Below, in pieces: positions 12,035 to 23,254 of a stretch of 64,000 nt of DNA; within the stretch, counting starts at the first letter, position 1, and the number at the start of each line of letters is the position of its first letter. A program made the translations under genes and the position numbers. Origin of the DNA: Allolobophora icterica (lineage: Eukaryota > Annelida > Clitellata > Crassiclitellata > Lumbricidae); the NCBI GenBank assembly GCA_963556255.1, contig OY744604.1, positions 19,448,982-19,512,981 of the forward strand, given 5' to 3'. The notes below the pieces were generated by a model, which was not told the origin of the DNA, made no database searches, and saw only the letters and a list, made by a program, of their open reading frames with translations.

Positions 12035-12121
12035 TCACGGTTGCGCGACATCGTCACAGTCCATTGCACCGGTGTCGTCGACAAAGTCCGGGTTGCTGTC
12101 GTTTTGCGGTCGACAATACTT

Positions 12122-12160
<39 letters not shown>

Positions 12161-12288
12161 GCTGAAGGTCTTGTTGCACTTGCGGCAGATGTACGGCTTC
12201 TCTCCAGTGTGCAGGCGCTTATGCTCCGTGAGATGGTGCTTGTGCTTGAAGGCTTTTTCACACATGTCACACTTGAAAGGACGAAGTC
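12035..12288 (-). CDS. zeb: ZEB exon 5, last two zinc fingers and stop
   Basis: The acceptor reads GTTGTAG (AG at 12290-12289) and the exon opens with two bases that complete a glycine codon. It encodes the last two C2H2 fingers, [17 protein letters not shown] and [17 protein letters not shown], followed by NHRYKYC. These are the most conserved ZEB signatures. The stop is TGA at 12037-12035. After the last finger there are only about 27 residues, of mildly acidic character, whereas vertebrate ZEB proteins end in a long glutamate-rich tail. The C-terminal cluster is one of the two finger blocks that each contact a CACCT half-site. Confidence 0.96.
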
Positions 12289-13038
12289 CTACAACATCGT
12301 TCAACAACAGTCAGCTGTAATCTCCCGGATCAAGTCCTGAGGTCAAGATTCACGAAACAAAGCAGCTGCTTAGATCAAGAGTCAAGACAGAAAGTTGCTC
12401 TTTAGGTCAAGATTTAAGACACAGAGGTCCGGATTAGGTCAACATTCAAGACAAAAATGCTTTGAAATTGCAATGAAAACTCAGTCTATTGGAGAAGCAA
12501 TAAAATCTGACAGAGAGAGAAACTATAGTAGGTAAGGAAGTTGAAATATATGAGTTTAGTCTTAAGTTTGAACGACATCAAATGATTTGACAAAATGAAA
12601 TGAACTCTGAGCGGGTCAGCAAATTCCAAAACCTTGGACCTGCAATCGAGAAAGCCGGTGAGTCCAATACTATTTAGGTACTGAGCACATCAAGACTCAC
12701 AGTATCGATTGAGTTCAATATCCATTTGTATGAGGGATGACCAAGGGACAGAGGTAGGCAGGCTGATTAAAATATAAAATTAACAAATAGGCCTAAGTGA
12801 ATCAATGAAATTTTAATCGTAAACTTCAAATTTGTTAAGCAGTACTCGAAAGCTAAAGCGCAGGGCACCAGCTTATTCATGAGCACTGTGTCATGTCATA
12901 GGGGTTGTTCGGAGATCGAAATAATTAACTAGTTACTTAATGAATAAATGAGTAAATAAAAATACTTAATAAATAAATTAATGAAAAAATACTTAATTAT
13001 TAATTACTTAATGAATGAATGAAAGACTTCTGACTAAC
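12289..13038 (-). other. ZEB intron 4 (750 bp)
   Basis: This intron lies between phase-1 splice sites. It is AT-rich, with a minus-strand retroposon tail fragment at about 12835-12915 and a degenerate GAAT/TAAT-rich stretch (12925-13025) directly beside the exon 4 donor. No coding signal was seen. Confidence 0.85.
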
Positions 13039-13276
13039 CTGAGTGTTCATACTTGTGTCTCGTGTATGAACTCTGTTTATCGAAATACTTCTGGCACTGG
13101 TCGCAGGCATATCTCGGTTCACCGGAGTTGGTCCTCGGACTGTTGTTACCGTTTGGTCTGTTTCCAGCGCCATTTGTTTTGCGTGGTGGACGGACGCTTT
13201 GTCTCCCATTCGGTCGGTCATGCACTCGACTAGAAAGGGAGGCGTTGAGATCTTGCTGCATATCACATAATTCTGC
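13039..13276 (-). CDS. zeb: ZEB exon 4, first finger of the C-terminal cluster
   Basis: This 238-bp exon begins after the acceptor TTCTTCAG (13284-13277) in phase 0 and ends at the donor CAG/GTTAGT (GT at 13038-13037) in phase 1. It encodes a basic, Asn/Pro/Arg-rich linker followed by the C2H2 finger YACDQCQKYF...HKYEH, which corresponds to the first C-terminal ZEB finger (YACDLCDK...HKYEHTG in vertebrates). The linker probably carries the nuclear-localisation function. The junctions fit exon 3 (GEYFQ/AELCD) and exon 5 (EHS-G-LRPFKC). A LINE 3' end and a short-unit minisatellite lie in the upstream intron. Confidence 0.93.
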
Positions 13277-13317
13277 CTGAAGAATAAACGAATCAGAAAG
13301 AGATGGTAAACAGTCAA

Positions 13318-13620
13318 AGGTGTTGAATATAACATAACATAACTTAACATAACAAGGTTTTAAGTGGCTCAGAAGACTTTCATCTGTGGTCAGAGGTGTT
13401 GAATATAACATAACATAACTTAACATAACAAGGTTTTAAGTGGCTCAGAAGACTTTCATCTGTGTCAGAGTCACTCTCTCGAGCTTCCTCTCAATTGCAC
13501 CTCGTTCTAGTATCCAAGTTTATTTAGTTTCTTCTTAAATGTAATAACCGAGTCCGCAGTAGCAGTCCCCTCGTCCAACTTATTCCATCGATTGATACCT
13601 TGTGTATAATGGTAACGGCA
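13318..13620 (-). mobile_element. LINE 3' end with TTATG tail and 76-bp duplication
   Basis: Minus-strand translation gives RWNKLDEGTATADSVITFKKKLNKLGY and stop, the C-terminus of a non-LTR (CR1-like) polyprotein. About 70 bp after the stop come ACTTAAAACC and TTATGTTA repeats, as also seen at 17054-17140. A 76-bp unit of the tail is directly duplicated (13318 and 13394). It lies in ZEB intron 3 in the sense orientation. Confidence 0.75.
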
Positions 13621-13950
13621 CTACAGAAGTAAGTTGCAATTTGGAAAAGGTAAGTAGAAATTTGAAAAAGGTAAGTAGCAATTTTTAATTTAAGGTAAGT
13701 AGCAATTGGAATTTAAGTTAAGTAGCGAGTTGTATTGTATTGTATTGAAACATTTATAAAGCGCCTCTAGTAGTAGGGTGAACCGTTCAGAGGAGCTCAA
13801 TTGGAATTGGACATTGGAATTTAAGATAAGTAGCAATTTGGGATTTAAGATACATGTAAGTAGCAATTTTGAAAAGAAAAGCAGCAATTTGGAAAAGCCG
13901 AAAAGGTAAGTAAAAATGTGGAAAAGATAAGTAGCAATTTGGAAGAAGGT
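13620..13950 (+). repeat. Minisatellite with GGTAAGTAGCAA units
   Basis: About ten degenerate short units share (G)GTAAGTAGCAATTTGGAAAA or close variants, interrupted at 13725-13820 by a TTTATAAAGCGCCTC retroposon-tail fragment. Confidence 0.75.
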
Positions 13951-14018
13951 AAGATGCATATCTGTTACATGCATATAAACAGGTTGTTTGTTATAATGCG
14001 TTAAGAAAAGATTCTTAC

Positions 14019-16759
14019 TTGAAAATATTCTCCACCAGGTTTGTGACTGTTTCTGTAGCCATTGATAAACGGCAGCATTCTGTGAAGACCGAAGTTACCC
14101 AGTTCGCTACCACCATAACCCACACTCATTTCCCTCCTCTTGGAAGTTGAAGCCAGAAGACGATGAGCATTGTCGGAATTCCAGTCAGGCACATTCTGAA
14201 AGCTGTCGGGAGTGCCCACCGAATCATCACTCCTCGTGAAACCCCGACGAGACTCGGACGTTTTCTCCCGAACTCTTAAATCCACGGCCCCATCCGCCAC
14301 CGTGTCGTCCTTTCTGAGGGACAGGTCAAGAGGTTCAACTTGACTCACACCCTCCACAGCCTCAACTTTTTCGTTGCCGGCCCTCTCGATTTTCGGACCG
14401 TTCGTCTGCCTTCCAGACTGAAGCTTTTCTCTTTGTAAGGCACCGACAGCCAGCACATTCTGCCAATTTTCGACAAGAAGTGGAAAGAGCCCTCCGTTCA
14501 CATCTCTTGGTGAAAGCACTGGAGCCTGGGGAGGAGAGCCAAGTAAACCACCAGAGAACTTTCGCTCTTGTAAGCGCATCTTCTGAAAGCACATCTGAAG
14601 AGCGCCCACTGGAAGGCCTAGGGAAAGGCGAAGTCTCTCAAGGTCCTCAGCGGACGGCCGGGAATTTTCGTGGTAGAAGCTCTTCGATACCAGCTGTTCC
14701 TCGGCATCAATCTGAGGTTCAGCCTTACGCTTTGATTTGACGACGTCTTCTCTGTCAAGACCGGTTTCACTCCTCTGGGTTTCGCGTACGGGACTGCGGT
14801 ATTGCGCCAGAGGCACAGCACTTGGAATGTCAAGGGTCTGAGCGATTTTTGTCTTGATCTCGGGGCACCTGTTGCTTTCGTGGTCATAGAGCTCTATGGG
14901 GCTTTGGAAGCAGTTGTTACAGAAGCGACAGATCATTGAAGATGGAAATGGAGAGAGGAACGCCTGCGGATGCTGCGAGGAAGCTGCACTAGTACCGGAA
15001 GTAGAAGCCATCGATGAGAACGGAAAGGAATGCCAGGATGATGGAACGACACAGGAGGGACTGGAGGTCTGCAGCAGCAGGCTGGATGGTGAAAGAGTGG
15101 AAGCACGAGCACCAGGCAAGTTAAGGAATGGTGATGCTGATGGGGAAACTGCATCAGGTGCTAGCTCCTCTTGTGCATCAGACATTGTAGAACCAGGACT
15201 GCTATTATTGGAAATGTACCTTGACAGCTTTGCAGAAGACTGACTAGCACCAATGGCATCACTCCACTGGTCTGGAACTTCCGTTTTAAAGTGATTTGTA
15301 AGGCCCACGGTGCTTTCTTCAGCTGTGCCATGTCGTCTCATTGACTCTGGACTCATTCCAGCTGTTGTGGGAGAATCGGTCTTTATTCTAGTAGCTGAGC
15401 AGCTACCATTTGGACTGGTAGTCAACATGACTCCCTTTGGATATACTGGTATTCCACATCCGCCTTCATCTACCTTCGATGGTGGCAGAGTGATGGTGTC
15501 AGCTTCCGTGACTTGTGCTCCCACGTCATTAAGGCAATCGTATTTTGCGTCCTTGAGCTCCTTGGTACTGGCTTCAGTATCTGGTAGATTCAACCATCCG
15601 TTCTCGCTGGACCACTTCACCCCAGCGACGTCAGAGATTGTACCCTGTGATGATGCAGAAGATTGCGACAAATCTTCCTCACCACTCAACTCCATTTTCT
15701 TCACAGTAGCTGCCCCAATTTCAACCTCAACTTTTGCGGACTGATTTTGATTTAATGGGCTTGAAAGGTCGTTCATGACCAGGCCGTCATCTCTGTGACT
15801 GATTTTCTCTGCAGCTGAATCATTCCAATCGTCCCATCTCATTGACTTGCCTATCAAATCATTTCCACGGTGTCCCTCATTGAAATGCAAGCCAAACTCA
15901 TTCTTTCCATTCGTCATCTGATTCTTACACATCGCTTCCGTCACTATTTTCTTGTTCTCGTTTTCGTCCAACGACTTTTCCATATCCAGTGACGATGAAT
16001 TCTCTTCCACGATCTGCTCTCTACCAGGCACCTGCGTCATCATTCCAGTTTCTGGCGGGTATTCCACAAACTGCGTTGGGAAGTTCATTCGTCCTGGAAT
16101 CAACTCCAGGTTCCTTTGGATCAAATGCTGAAGAGATGGATTCAAGCCATTTACCATACACTGGGAGTATGCAATCTGTCTCAGGTAATTGTAATACTCC
16201 CACGGTTGGTACGCTGACAAGTGAGCCAAGTCTTCGAGATAGACACCTTGGACAAACGGTAACCAATCGAAGCCGTTTTTGCCGTTCGCTTTCACAGCGT
16301 CTTCGACTTGGCCAGCACGGCCTCCTCGTGGACGATCCTTGGCGTTGCCAGCGAAGCATCGACCGGAAGTCTTATGACTGCTGAAGGACCCCGAGTGTCC
16401 GAATCTCTTGTGGCACTTGGGGCACTGGAAGGGCTTCAACCCGAAGTGGGTGTTCTCGTGTTCCTTGCGGTGGTGCTTGTACTTGAACGCCTTGTGACAA
16501 TGCTCGCACCGGAAACGACGCTCCTCGGCGTTGCCGTGGTTGCTCGCCAGGTGGCGTTGCAGTTTAACGGCGCTCTTGAACGACTTGCTGCAGTCTGGGC
16601 AGATCAGGCTTGGCGCTGGCTTCGGCTGACCCGGGTCTCCAGCAGAGCTCGACCTGCCTGTGTTTGGCGAGTCCATTGGCTCGGATACGGAAACATCGTC
16701 ACCATGAACGGCAAAGGATCTACCGAGGTCTGAAATGTCAGCCCACGACGTGCTGCCAC
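14019..16759 (-). CDS. zeb: ZEB exon 3: N-terminal fingers, homeodomain-like segment, CtBP motif
   Basis: This 2741-bp exon runs from an acceptor ending CAG (16762-16760) to a GTAAGA donor (14018 downwards) and encodes 913 full codons. In order it holds: finger 1 (CPDC...H, about 16601-16535); fingers 2 and 3 with the ZEB signatures AFKYKHHRKEH and RFGHSGSFSSH (about 16508-16356); a long Ser/Asp-rich linker with a FKTE SUMO-type site (about 15276-15293); a central CCHC finger CRFC...H...C (14933-14866); a basic KSKRK stretch; a homeodomain remnant (about 14705-14560); QVEPLDLSLRK (about 14342-14310), the CtBP-binding motif; and a weaker AVDLR copy (about 14290-14266). Finger spacing and PLDLS identify ZEB. 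Vertebrate ZEB has four N-terminal fingers, whereas only three are visible here. The homeodomain lacks the third-helix tryptophan. Repression through CtBP is expected from the intact motif. Confidence 0.95.
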
Positions 16760-16899
16760 CTGGTGAATTAAAACACAACACTTATTTAGTCCATTGTGGA
16801 GAAAGATCAAATTAGGAAACGGTTGGTGGGTCGTAAGTGTGTAACGTATGTGTATGCATGTATCTAGCCTATGTAGGCCTATGTCACTATGTGTACGTA

Positions 16900-17140
16900 A
16901 CGAGACTGTCTTTCGCTCTAAACTGAAAAAATACCTCTTCCAGTCTACCTAAATAATGTCACTAAATTGTGGAATGGTTGGATGATAGTATATAATCTCT
17001 CAGTGGACACTATCACAGCTTTTAAGAAGAAGCTAGGAAGACTGGGCTATTAAACGTTCCATGTTAAGTTTCAGCGGTTCTAACACAGACTTCTGAAACA
17101 CTTAAAACCCTTGTTATGTTATGTTATTTTATGTTGTGTA
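16900..17140 (+). mobile_element. LINE 3' end with (TTATG) tail
   Basis: Translation from about 16955 gives VTKLWNGWMIVYNLSVDTI and then TAFKKKLGRLGY and stop. The tail ends in TTATGTTATGTTATTTTATG. This is the same family as the copy in intron 3 but in the opposite orientation. Confidence 0.75.
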
Positions 17141-17484
17141 ATATTTGCACGGCTTCAACGTACATTTCTGAACTTCGTAAGGAGGGAGGACAGCATCAAA
17201 TTACAGTTGTATTGTGCTTGTATATAAGCGGTGGCATGTCGACTAATACGACCTTCGATGCCAATTCTGAGGGCCGACAAAGCAAGCATGCAGCCACATT
17301 CCAAGGCACACGGATGAGAAGGCATCAACGTGTAGTAAAAAAGCATCCTGGTCGTTAGTCATCAGTGAAATATGCATGGTTATGTCCTCCTACATCGCCT
17401 CATCCGATGGGATGTAGGCGAGTTCTCCCGTTCCGAAGTCAACTATAAAGAATCCGATCGAAATAGTTTCTACCATCTGAGCTT

Positions 17485-17705
17485 AGGGGCTGGTCTAGTG
17501 GTTAGGTGCTCGACTGTCAACTGAGAGGTCGGGGTCAAATCTAGAGCAGGGCAGAAATTTGTGTAGAGATCTGTGCTTCGCTTGCGTACCCTATAATGAG
17601 TATAACGACCGCACACTGTCGGTGGGAAGATCAGACGTCGAGGAAGAGCACTGGCCACCCACCCTCACATGCCAAGGCTAAGCCAAATTAAGTCACTAAG
17701 GCTTC
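17485..17705 (+). mobile_element. tRNA-derived SINE, family 3
   Basis: The head CTGGTCTAGTGGTTAGG resembles a tRNA A box, and GGTCGGGGTCAAATC lies in the B-box position. The body CACTGTCGGTGGGAAGATCAG recurs inverted at about 26060-26225 and in part at 18.5, 20.3 and 53.05 kb. Confidence 0.75.
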
Positions 17706-17809
17706 ATACCTATGGCTGTCTCAAGGCTAGCTTAACGGACAGCTCGTTTTCTTTGTCATTGCTGGAATGTCTTTATATACACGTACTCTGTTCTCTGCTC
17801 AGTCCTGAC

Positions 17810-17817
<8 letters not shown>

Positions 17818-17893
<76 letters not shown>

Positions 17894-17909
17894 GTGTGTG
17901 TTTGTGTGC
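17818..17909 (+). repeat. (GT)n microsatellite
   Basis: Dinucleotide array with a few interruptions. Confidence 0.97.
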
Positions 17910-18109
17910 TGTGGAACCAGTTTCCCTTTAAGCACTGAAATCCTCATTTAACACGGCGGTATATATTCGGTATACTACGCTGACTATGCAAACCAACGAT
18001 GACAGAGTTGAGCCTGTTGATTGGGCTCCATAAAACGACCACTGACACTTGTAGGCTGTAGCTCACACTTGTCTCGTGCTCAGAGGCAGATTTACAGAAG
18101 ATCTGCGCG

Positions 18110-18283
18110 CAGGGACGTCTACACCATAGAAACCTTGGAGCAAATGCTCCATCCAAGAAATGGGAGGGGGTGGAGATTTATCAGTGTGTGCCACCATTTT
18201 AGGGGGGGGGGGATGAAAGGGGAGGAAGAAGAAAAGGGGAAGGGGAAGTTGCTCCAATGAATTAGGGGGGATAGACGCCCCTG
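18110..18283. mobile_element. hAT-type MITE D
   Basis: The ends CAGGGACGTCTA and TAGACGCCCCTG are inverted repeats. The 8-bp flanks TCTGCGCG (18102-18109) and TCTGAGCG (18284-18291) agree at 7 of 8 positions, so this is probably an older insertion. It is G-rich inside and non-coding. Confidence 0.72.
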
Positions 18284-18399
18284 TCTGAGCGTACCGGTAC
18301 AAAGTACAACAAATAAAGAAAAATTAATTAAAACAATGTTCTATTTGCCCCAATCGTTCAAACTGTCTTCCACAGAAGATACATCTGCTCCTGTCTGGG

Positions 18400-18560
18400 T
18401 GGTCGCGACAGTCAAGTGGTTAACATGCCAGACTGTCAATCTAAAAGTTGAGGTAAACAACACGATTGAAGATATCTCAAGGTTGCTGCTTCACTAGCGC
18501 TCCCAAGCGAAGGTAACAAGAAAAATGAATACGACGACTGTACACTGCCAGTAGTGGCAA
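18400..18560 (+). mobile_element. Diverged SINE, family 3
   Basis: CAGTCAAGTGGTTAACATG followed by TGTACACTGCCAGTAGTGGC follows the family 3 order seen at 17.5 kb. Confidence 0.5.
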
Positions 18561-18564
18561 GATC

Positions 18565-18896
18565 AGACAATATAATACACCCGTATTTGATACAATACTA
18601 TGCAACCGTATTTGATACACTACAATACAACTGCTATTTGGCATACGGTACAGTATTTGATACAATATAATGTCTGTACTTGATTCAATACAATACAACT
18701 GTATTTGATATTACCCTCCTTCCAACGTTTAGAAGTGCACACATGACCACATGATAGAACAGCGATGGCGCTGAGCAACTGTAAGTGAAGGTCTTGCTCA
18801 AGGTCCCTATACCCTGACCGTCTCATGGCGGGAGGCTCGAACCCGTACTCTGCGCATTACAGTCCGAGCGCTCTAACCATTTGGCTACCATGCTAC
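18565..18896 (-). mobile_element. tRNA-derived SINE, family 1, with TTGTA-rich tail
   Basis: Complete minus-strand copy. The tRNA-like head lies near 18896-18815, then GTTGCTCAGCGCCATCG, then the 3' part ending in irregular ACAGTTGTATTG repeats. Confidence 0.8.
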
Positions 18897-18899
18897 AGA

Positions 18900-19380
18900 C
18901 AGGAGATTAAACTGTCATCGACACTCATAACAAACGACTAACATGCGCGGGGCTACTGCTCAGTCTAACAGTTTTGCCTATGTGTTGGCTCCTTTAGATG
19001 GAAATGTCTTCCGCAGGAATTACGGTTTTAGCTCCTCAGCCTTTCTCTTCCTCTGAAGTCCAGTTTATTTGTTACTGAATAGTGATAGCACTGACTTTGG
19101 TCAGGACTCTCAGGAGCACCGCTGAATCGTTGAGTGGCGCCTTATAAATATTCGCCTATAATTACAAATATTTACAAATCGAAGTTCCTAACACTTCCCA
19201 CTCTGTCGCTAAATAATGACCAAGATCGAACCAAAAATATAACAATATCTGGCACCGAAACGCCCTGCTTGCATGCAGTGGCCATCTAACTGATCCAAAG
19301 AAGCGCCACTTTAGCTAACCAGAAAATCTGTGTTGAGATGTATACCGACTTTCTTGAACCTACTTAGCCTTTGTCTCAGA
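18900..19380. other. No gene recognised
   Basis: Mixed sequence with a short GGCGCCTTATAAAT retroposon-tail trace near 19135-19150. Nothing else was seen. Confidence 0.5.
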
Positions 19381-20050
19381 CCAATTCCTCATAACACGCC
19401 ATCTTGCTCGGTTTTACCGCGAGGTAACGCAGTACGAAGCGATCGAATCTAAATCAGCGCTGCTCGGTATTCGACCGGGGAGTACTCGGGCACTGGGGAC
19501 AGCACGCCTTCGATCGCAACCCACTGAGACAAAGCTAACACAATATGTGACATAGACCGACGCACACGGCGAGTCACTCCGCCGCAAAGACGTCTCTCTT
19601 GGCGTATTGATTCGCAAGAAACTGGACATATCTCCATTCATTTATATTGGTCTTAGCCGTAATAGCTCCGGTTGCTTCTGCGGTCTCTCGACTCATTATC
19701 GAGGTCTCTCGCTTCGCCAGACACCGGCCCAATGAAATCGCTCACAAATTGTCCACATCGCCGCCTCACAACGACGACGCTGAGGCCTGGCCTCAAACGC
19801 AATTTCGACAACAATGCCGATGTGGCGATCGGCACGTAGAGGTTACGGCGTCGCTTATGCATTTGCAATGGGTCTGTGCGACTCCTGTTCCGAGTATGCC
19901 CGCAGTGTATTCCGTTCTCGCGTGGAACATGACGGGTAGAGAAAGCAAAGGAAAACATAAATAGGGCGTCTTCAACCGTTGCTCCGAGTATGCTCCGAAT
20001 ATACATTGCGTTCAGACGTGGAACAGGAGCGGGAGTAAATAACAACAGGG
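19380..20050. promoter_or_regulatory. CpG-rich non-coding island in the ZEB intron
   Basis: CpG density is visibly higher than in the surrounding AT-rich intron. No long conserved frame is apparent. It contains TTATGCATTTGCAATG, an octamer-like (POU-type) word near 19856. An enhancer or alternative promoter is inferred only. Confidence 0.35.
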
Positions 20051-20597
20051 AACATATACAAGGAACCCTTGTCTAATGTCCAAAAGAGATCCGAATAAAC
20101 TCCATCTAGAAGTGGAACTAGATCGGGTTGAGAGCGCAGAACACACAGTCAAGTTAAGGGTCGCAAACGAGGTTAATACGCAGGATAAGAAATGATGGAA
20201 ACAGTTTGATTAACGAGTCCTTATCTCCTAGATTCGTAATTTCTTCTCCACCTGCGCCCCCTAGCCAACTCAGCTCTAGTGAGTAAACTGACCGTATACA
20301 CTGTCGGCGGGAAGATGTGTGTGACATTTATTATAACCTTCATGGTTTAATCAGAATGTCGATCGCGACGAAAAACAACGTTGACTATATATGGCTGTGA
20401 AACACCTAACTTTAAAGCGGTCTTAGTAAATTGGCCCGTTAAAACCCGATAAGCTCGTTCGTTTCAGCCTGTTCGCCACCGAAGTAAATTAGTTTAAGCC
20501 CGTCTTCGCTACCTAAGTAAATTAGTTTAAACCGTTTTAAGCCGTTAGTTTAAAAGAGCAGCCTATTACAGTGTAATGAAATTTACGTTGAATGTCG

Positions 20598-20630
20598 TCA
20601 TTTGTAAACAATGACGTCATTAATCATGAA
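20598..20630. promoter_or_regulatory. FOX / CRE / homeobox motif group
   Basis: TGTAAACA (20603-20610) is followed one base later by the palindromic CRE TGACGTCA (20612-20619) and then by TTAATCATG. Confidence 0.35.
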
Positions 20631-20984
20631 TATTTAGTTGGAAGCGGCCAAAGAGAGGAACGTAGCAGAAATTGTTCACTTAGTTCATGACATTTCTCTT
20701 CTATTATATTTTTAATTAACGTCGATTTAGAGAGAGAAAACGGCAAACACAAAACATGTAATATTGTCAATAGAAGGTTCTTCTCGCTTATTTTCTACGT
20801 CTGAGGGGATCGATACTCCGAATGTACTCGGAGCACGTTCGTAGCAGTAGTGGAAGAGGCCTAATGACGCATGCTGTGTGACCGGAGCCAATGGTTGCCA
20901 TCCGTCCGAAATGATTTCTCGGGTAATCTTCGTGGGACAACCACCCGACTGAAACGACACACCTTCCAGCCTATATTGGCCATC

Positions 20985-21480
20985 GGCTTCAACTCTAGCT
21001 AGATCAGACACCAATGAGGCTACACCGTGTCTTCATGTTCTACTGTCTACATTAGGCCTAATCTAGTGTAGTCATATTCAAAGCAATCGAATGACTCGTT
21101 AACTTGTTTCACAATGCATCAACTCTCGCTAGATCAGACACCAATGTGGCTATACTATTGTCTAAATTAGTCTATTCCAATATAATCTAGTGTAGTCATA
21201 TCCATTGCAATCAAATGGTTTCTGTAGCGCCTTTACAATGCATAAACTCTCGCCAGATCGGACACCAATGTAGCTACCTCCTGTCTTGTATGTAGGTATG
21301 TAGGGAATAAAATATAGCGCATTTTAGGTTACTTACAAAGGCGCTGGAGCTAAGACTATCTGACAGATCTAAAGAAATGCGTTTTAGGACAGGTAGCAGT
21401 AATCAATTGTCCAAACTCACCTAATCCAATCGAATTCAGTGTAGTCATATTTATATGTCGACTGCAATCAAACGACTTTC
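20985..21480. repeat. Tandem repeat, unit about 124-130 bp, three copies plus a partial one
   Basis: AACTCT(A/C)GC(T/C)AGATC(A/G)GACACCAATG starts near 20991, 21121 and 21245. A partial copy (GTGTAGTCATAT) lies at about 21440. Confidence 0.8.
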
Positions 21481-21584
21481 ATTTGGTAATAAATGAGTTG
21501 TCGTGCACTGAAAAACTTCGGTCGTAAAACGATACGACTTCGAAACCAAAAATCCAGATAAGCAAGTAATATAGATCATCTATT

Positions 21585-21672
21585 TTTTTTAGATTTTTAG
21601 ATTTATTTTTTAGATTTTTAGATTTATTTTTTAGATTTTTAGATTTATTTTTTAGATTTTTAGATTTATCTT
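21585..21672 (-). repeat. 21-bp tandem repeat
   Basis: Units of TTAGATTTATTTTTTAGATTT repeat about four times. The lysine-rich reading frame across it is a repeat artefact. Confidence 0.9.
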
Positions 21673-21909
21673 TTGACATACTTTATGCATATGAATGGAT
21701 GCATGTATGCATGTATGCTTGTTTGTGCGTCCGTCTGTCTGCATACATGTATGTATATATGTATCTGTGCATGTATGCTTTGTAAGTATGCATAGGCATG
21801 TATTTACGTATATAAATACGTTAGTATGTCTATCTGCAGCATGTATACATGTATGTATGTAATCTTGTATTGTTGTATGCATATAAGTGTACATGTATGT
21901 ATGAGAATG

Positions 21910-21943
<34 letters not shown>

Positions 21944-22559
21944 GCGTGTGCGTGTGTGAGTGTGTATTCGTACCTGTATATTGCAACCTATTAGGGAAGA
22001 AGTATCGTTCTGAAAGAGTTGTTGATGTTCATGTTTCAATAGTCTTTGGGTCCACTGTCCCCCTTCGACCACCAACTCAGCATCTACCCTTTTTATCCAT
22101 CATTAAACCATCCATCAAAGTCTCGCGGGTGCCCGACCTGTTAACAGTTACTTGTACTAATTGCCTCAGATGAGGCATTTTGGTTTCATGTCCTGAAAGC
22201 AAAGACCCAACATCCCGCAGTTGTTCACCGAAAATCATGAGGGTCGCCGGTTGACAGGGCGTCGGCTAGACGGCCGCCCGCCTGCCGTGTCCGTCTAGGT
22301 AGGGGTACGTCTATAGACGCCTATACGTAGTTGCCCTCTATTAGGTATAAGGGTCTGCGACTTTTATCTCGCAATTCAGAGTTAGATTTTGGTACACCGC
22401 TGTCGCTGAAACTTTCACCAGGATATGGCACTGTCTCTGGCTTAAACGGTCTGTCTGTCTGTATTACTCTCTGCCTTTTAATTAGTCTCACTGTCTGTCT
22501 GTCTGCCTATCTCTTCGCCTGTCTTTCTGTTTATCCGTCTGTCAGTCTTACTATCTAAG

Positions 22560-22560
<1 letters not shown>
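21672..22560. other. Degenerate TATG/TA-rich sequence, no gene
   Basis: Degenerate GTATGTATGC-type tetranucleotides (21680-21960) and a TA array (about 21910-21943) are followed by unique sequence with no recognised gene. Confidence 0.6.
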
Positions 22561-22900
<340 letters not shown>

Positions 22901-22979
22901 TTTGTCTGTTTGTCTGGCTTTTCCATACGTAAAGAAATAGATTTAATATGACACGAAGGTAAATTATACTCCGGGACAC

Positions 22980-23208
22980 GTGCAGCCCACACACACACAC
23001 ACCCACACTTATACACCCATAACAAAGATATATAAATATATATTAGGGATCACCATTATACATATGTATATATATATGTATATATATGTATGTATATATA
23101 TATATACACACACACATATATACATGTGTGTTTGCGTGTATGTGTGGGCTACACGTGTCCCCGCGTATAATTTATCTGTGTCATATTAAATCTCTTTCTA
23201 TAATATAT

Positions 23209-23254
<46 letters not shown>

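Larger units (their letters stand above)
13277..14018 (-). other. ZEB intron 3 (742 bp)
   Basis: This short intron lies between phase-0 splice sites. Almost all of it is repeats: the 3' end of a LINE in the same orientation as the gene (about 13318-13620), including a duplicated 76-bp tail, and an array of short units containing GGTAAGTAGCAA on the plus strand (about 13620-13950). Confidence 0.85.

Noticed and set aside
11825..12340. 171-codon plus-strand frame
   Set aside because: It is the antisense shadow of ZEB exon 5, whose minus-strand zinc fingers explain the open frame.
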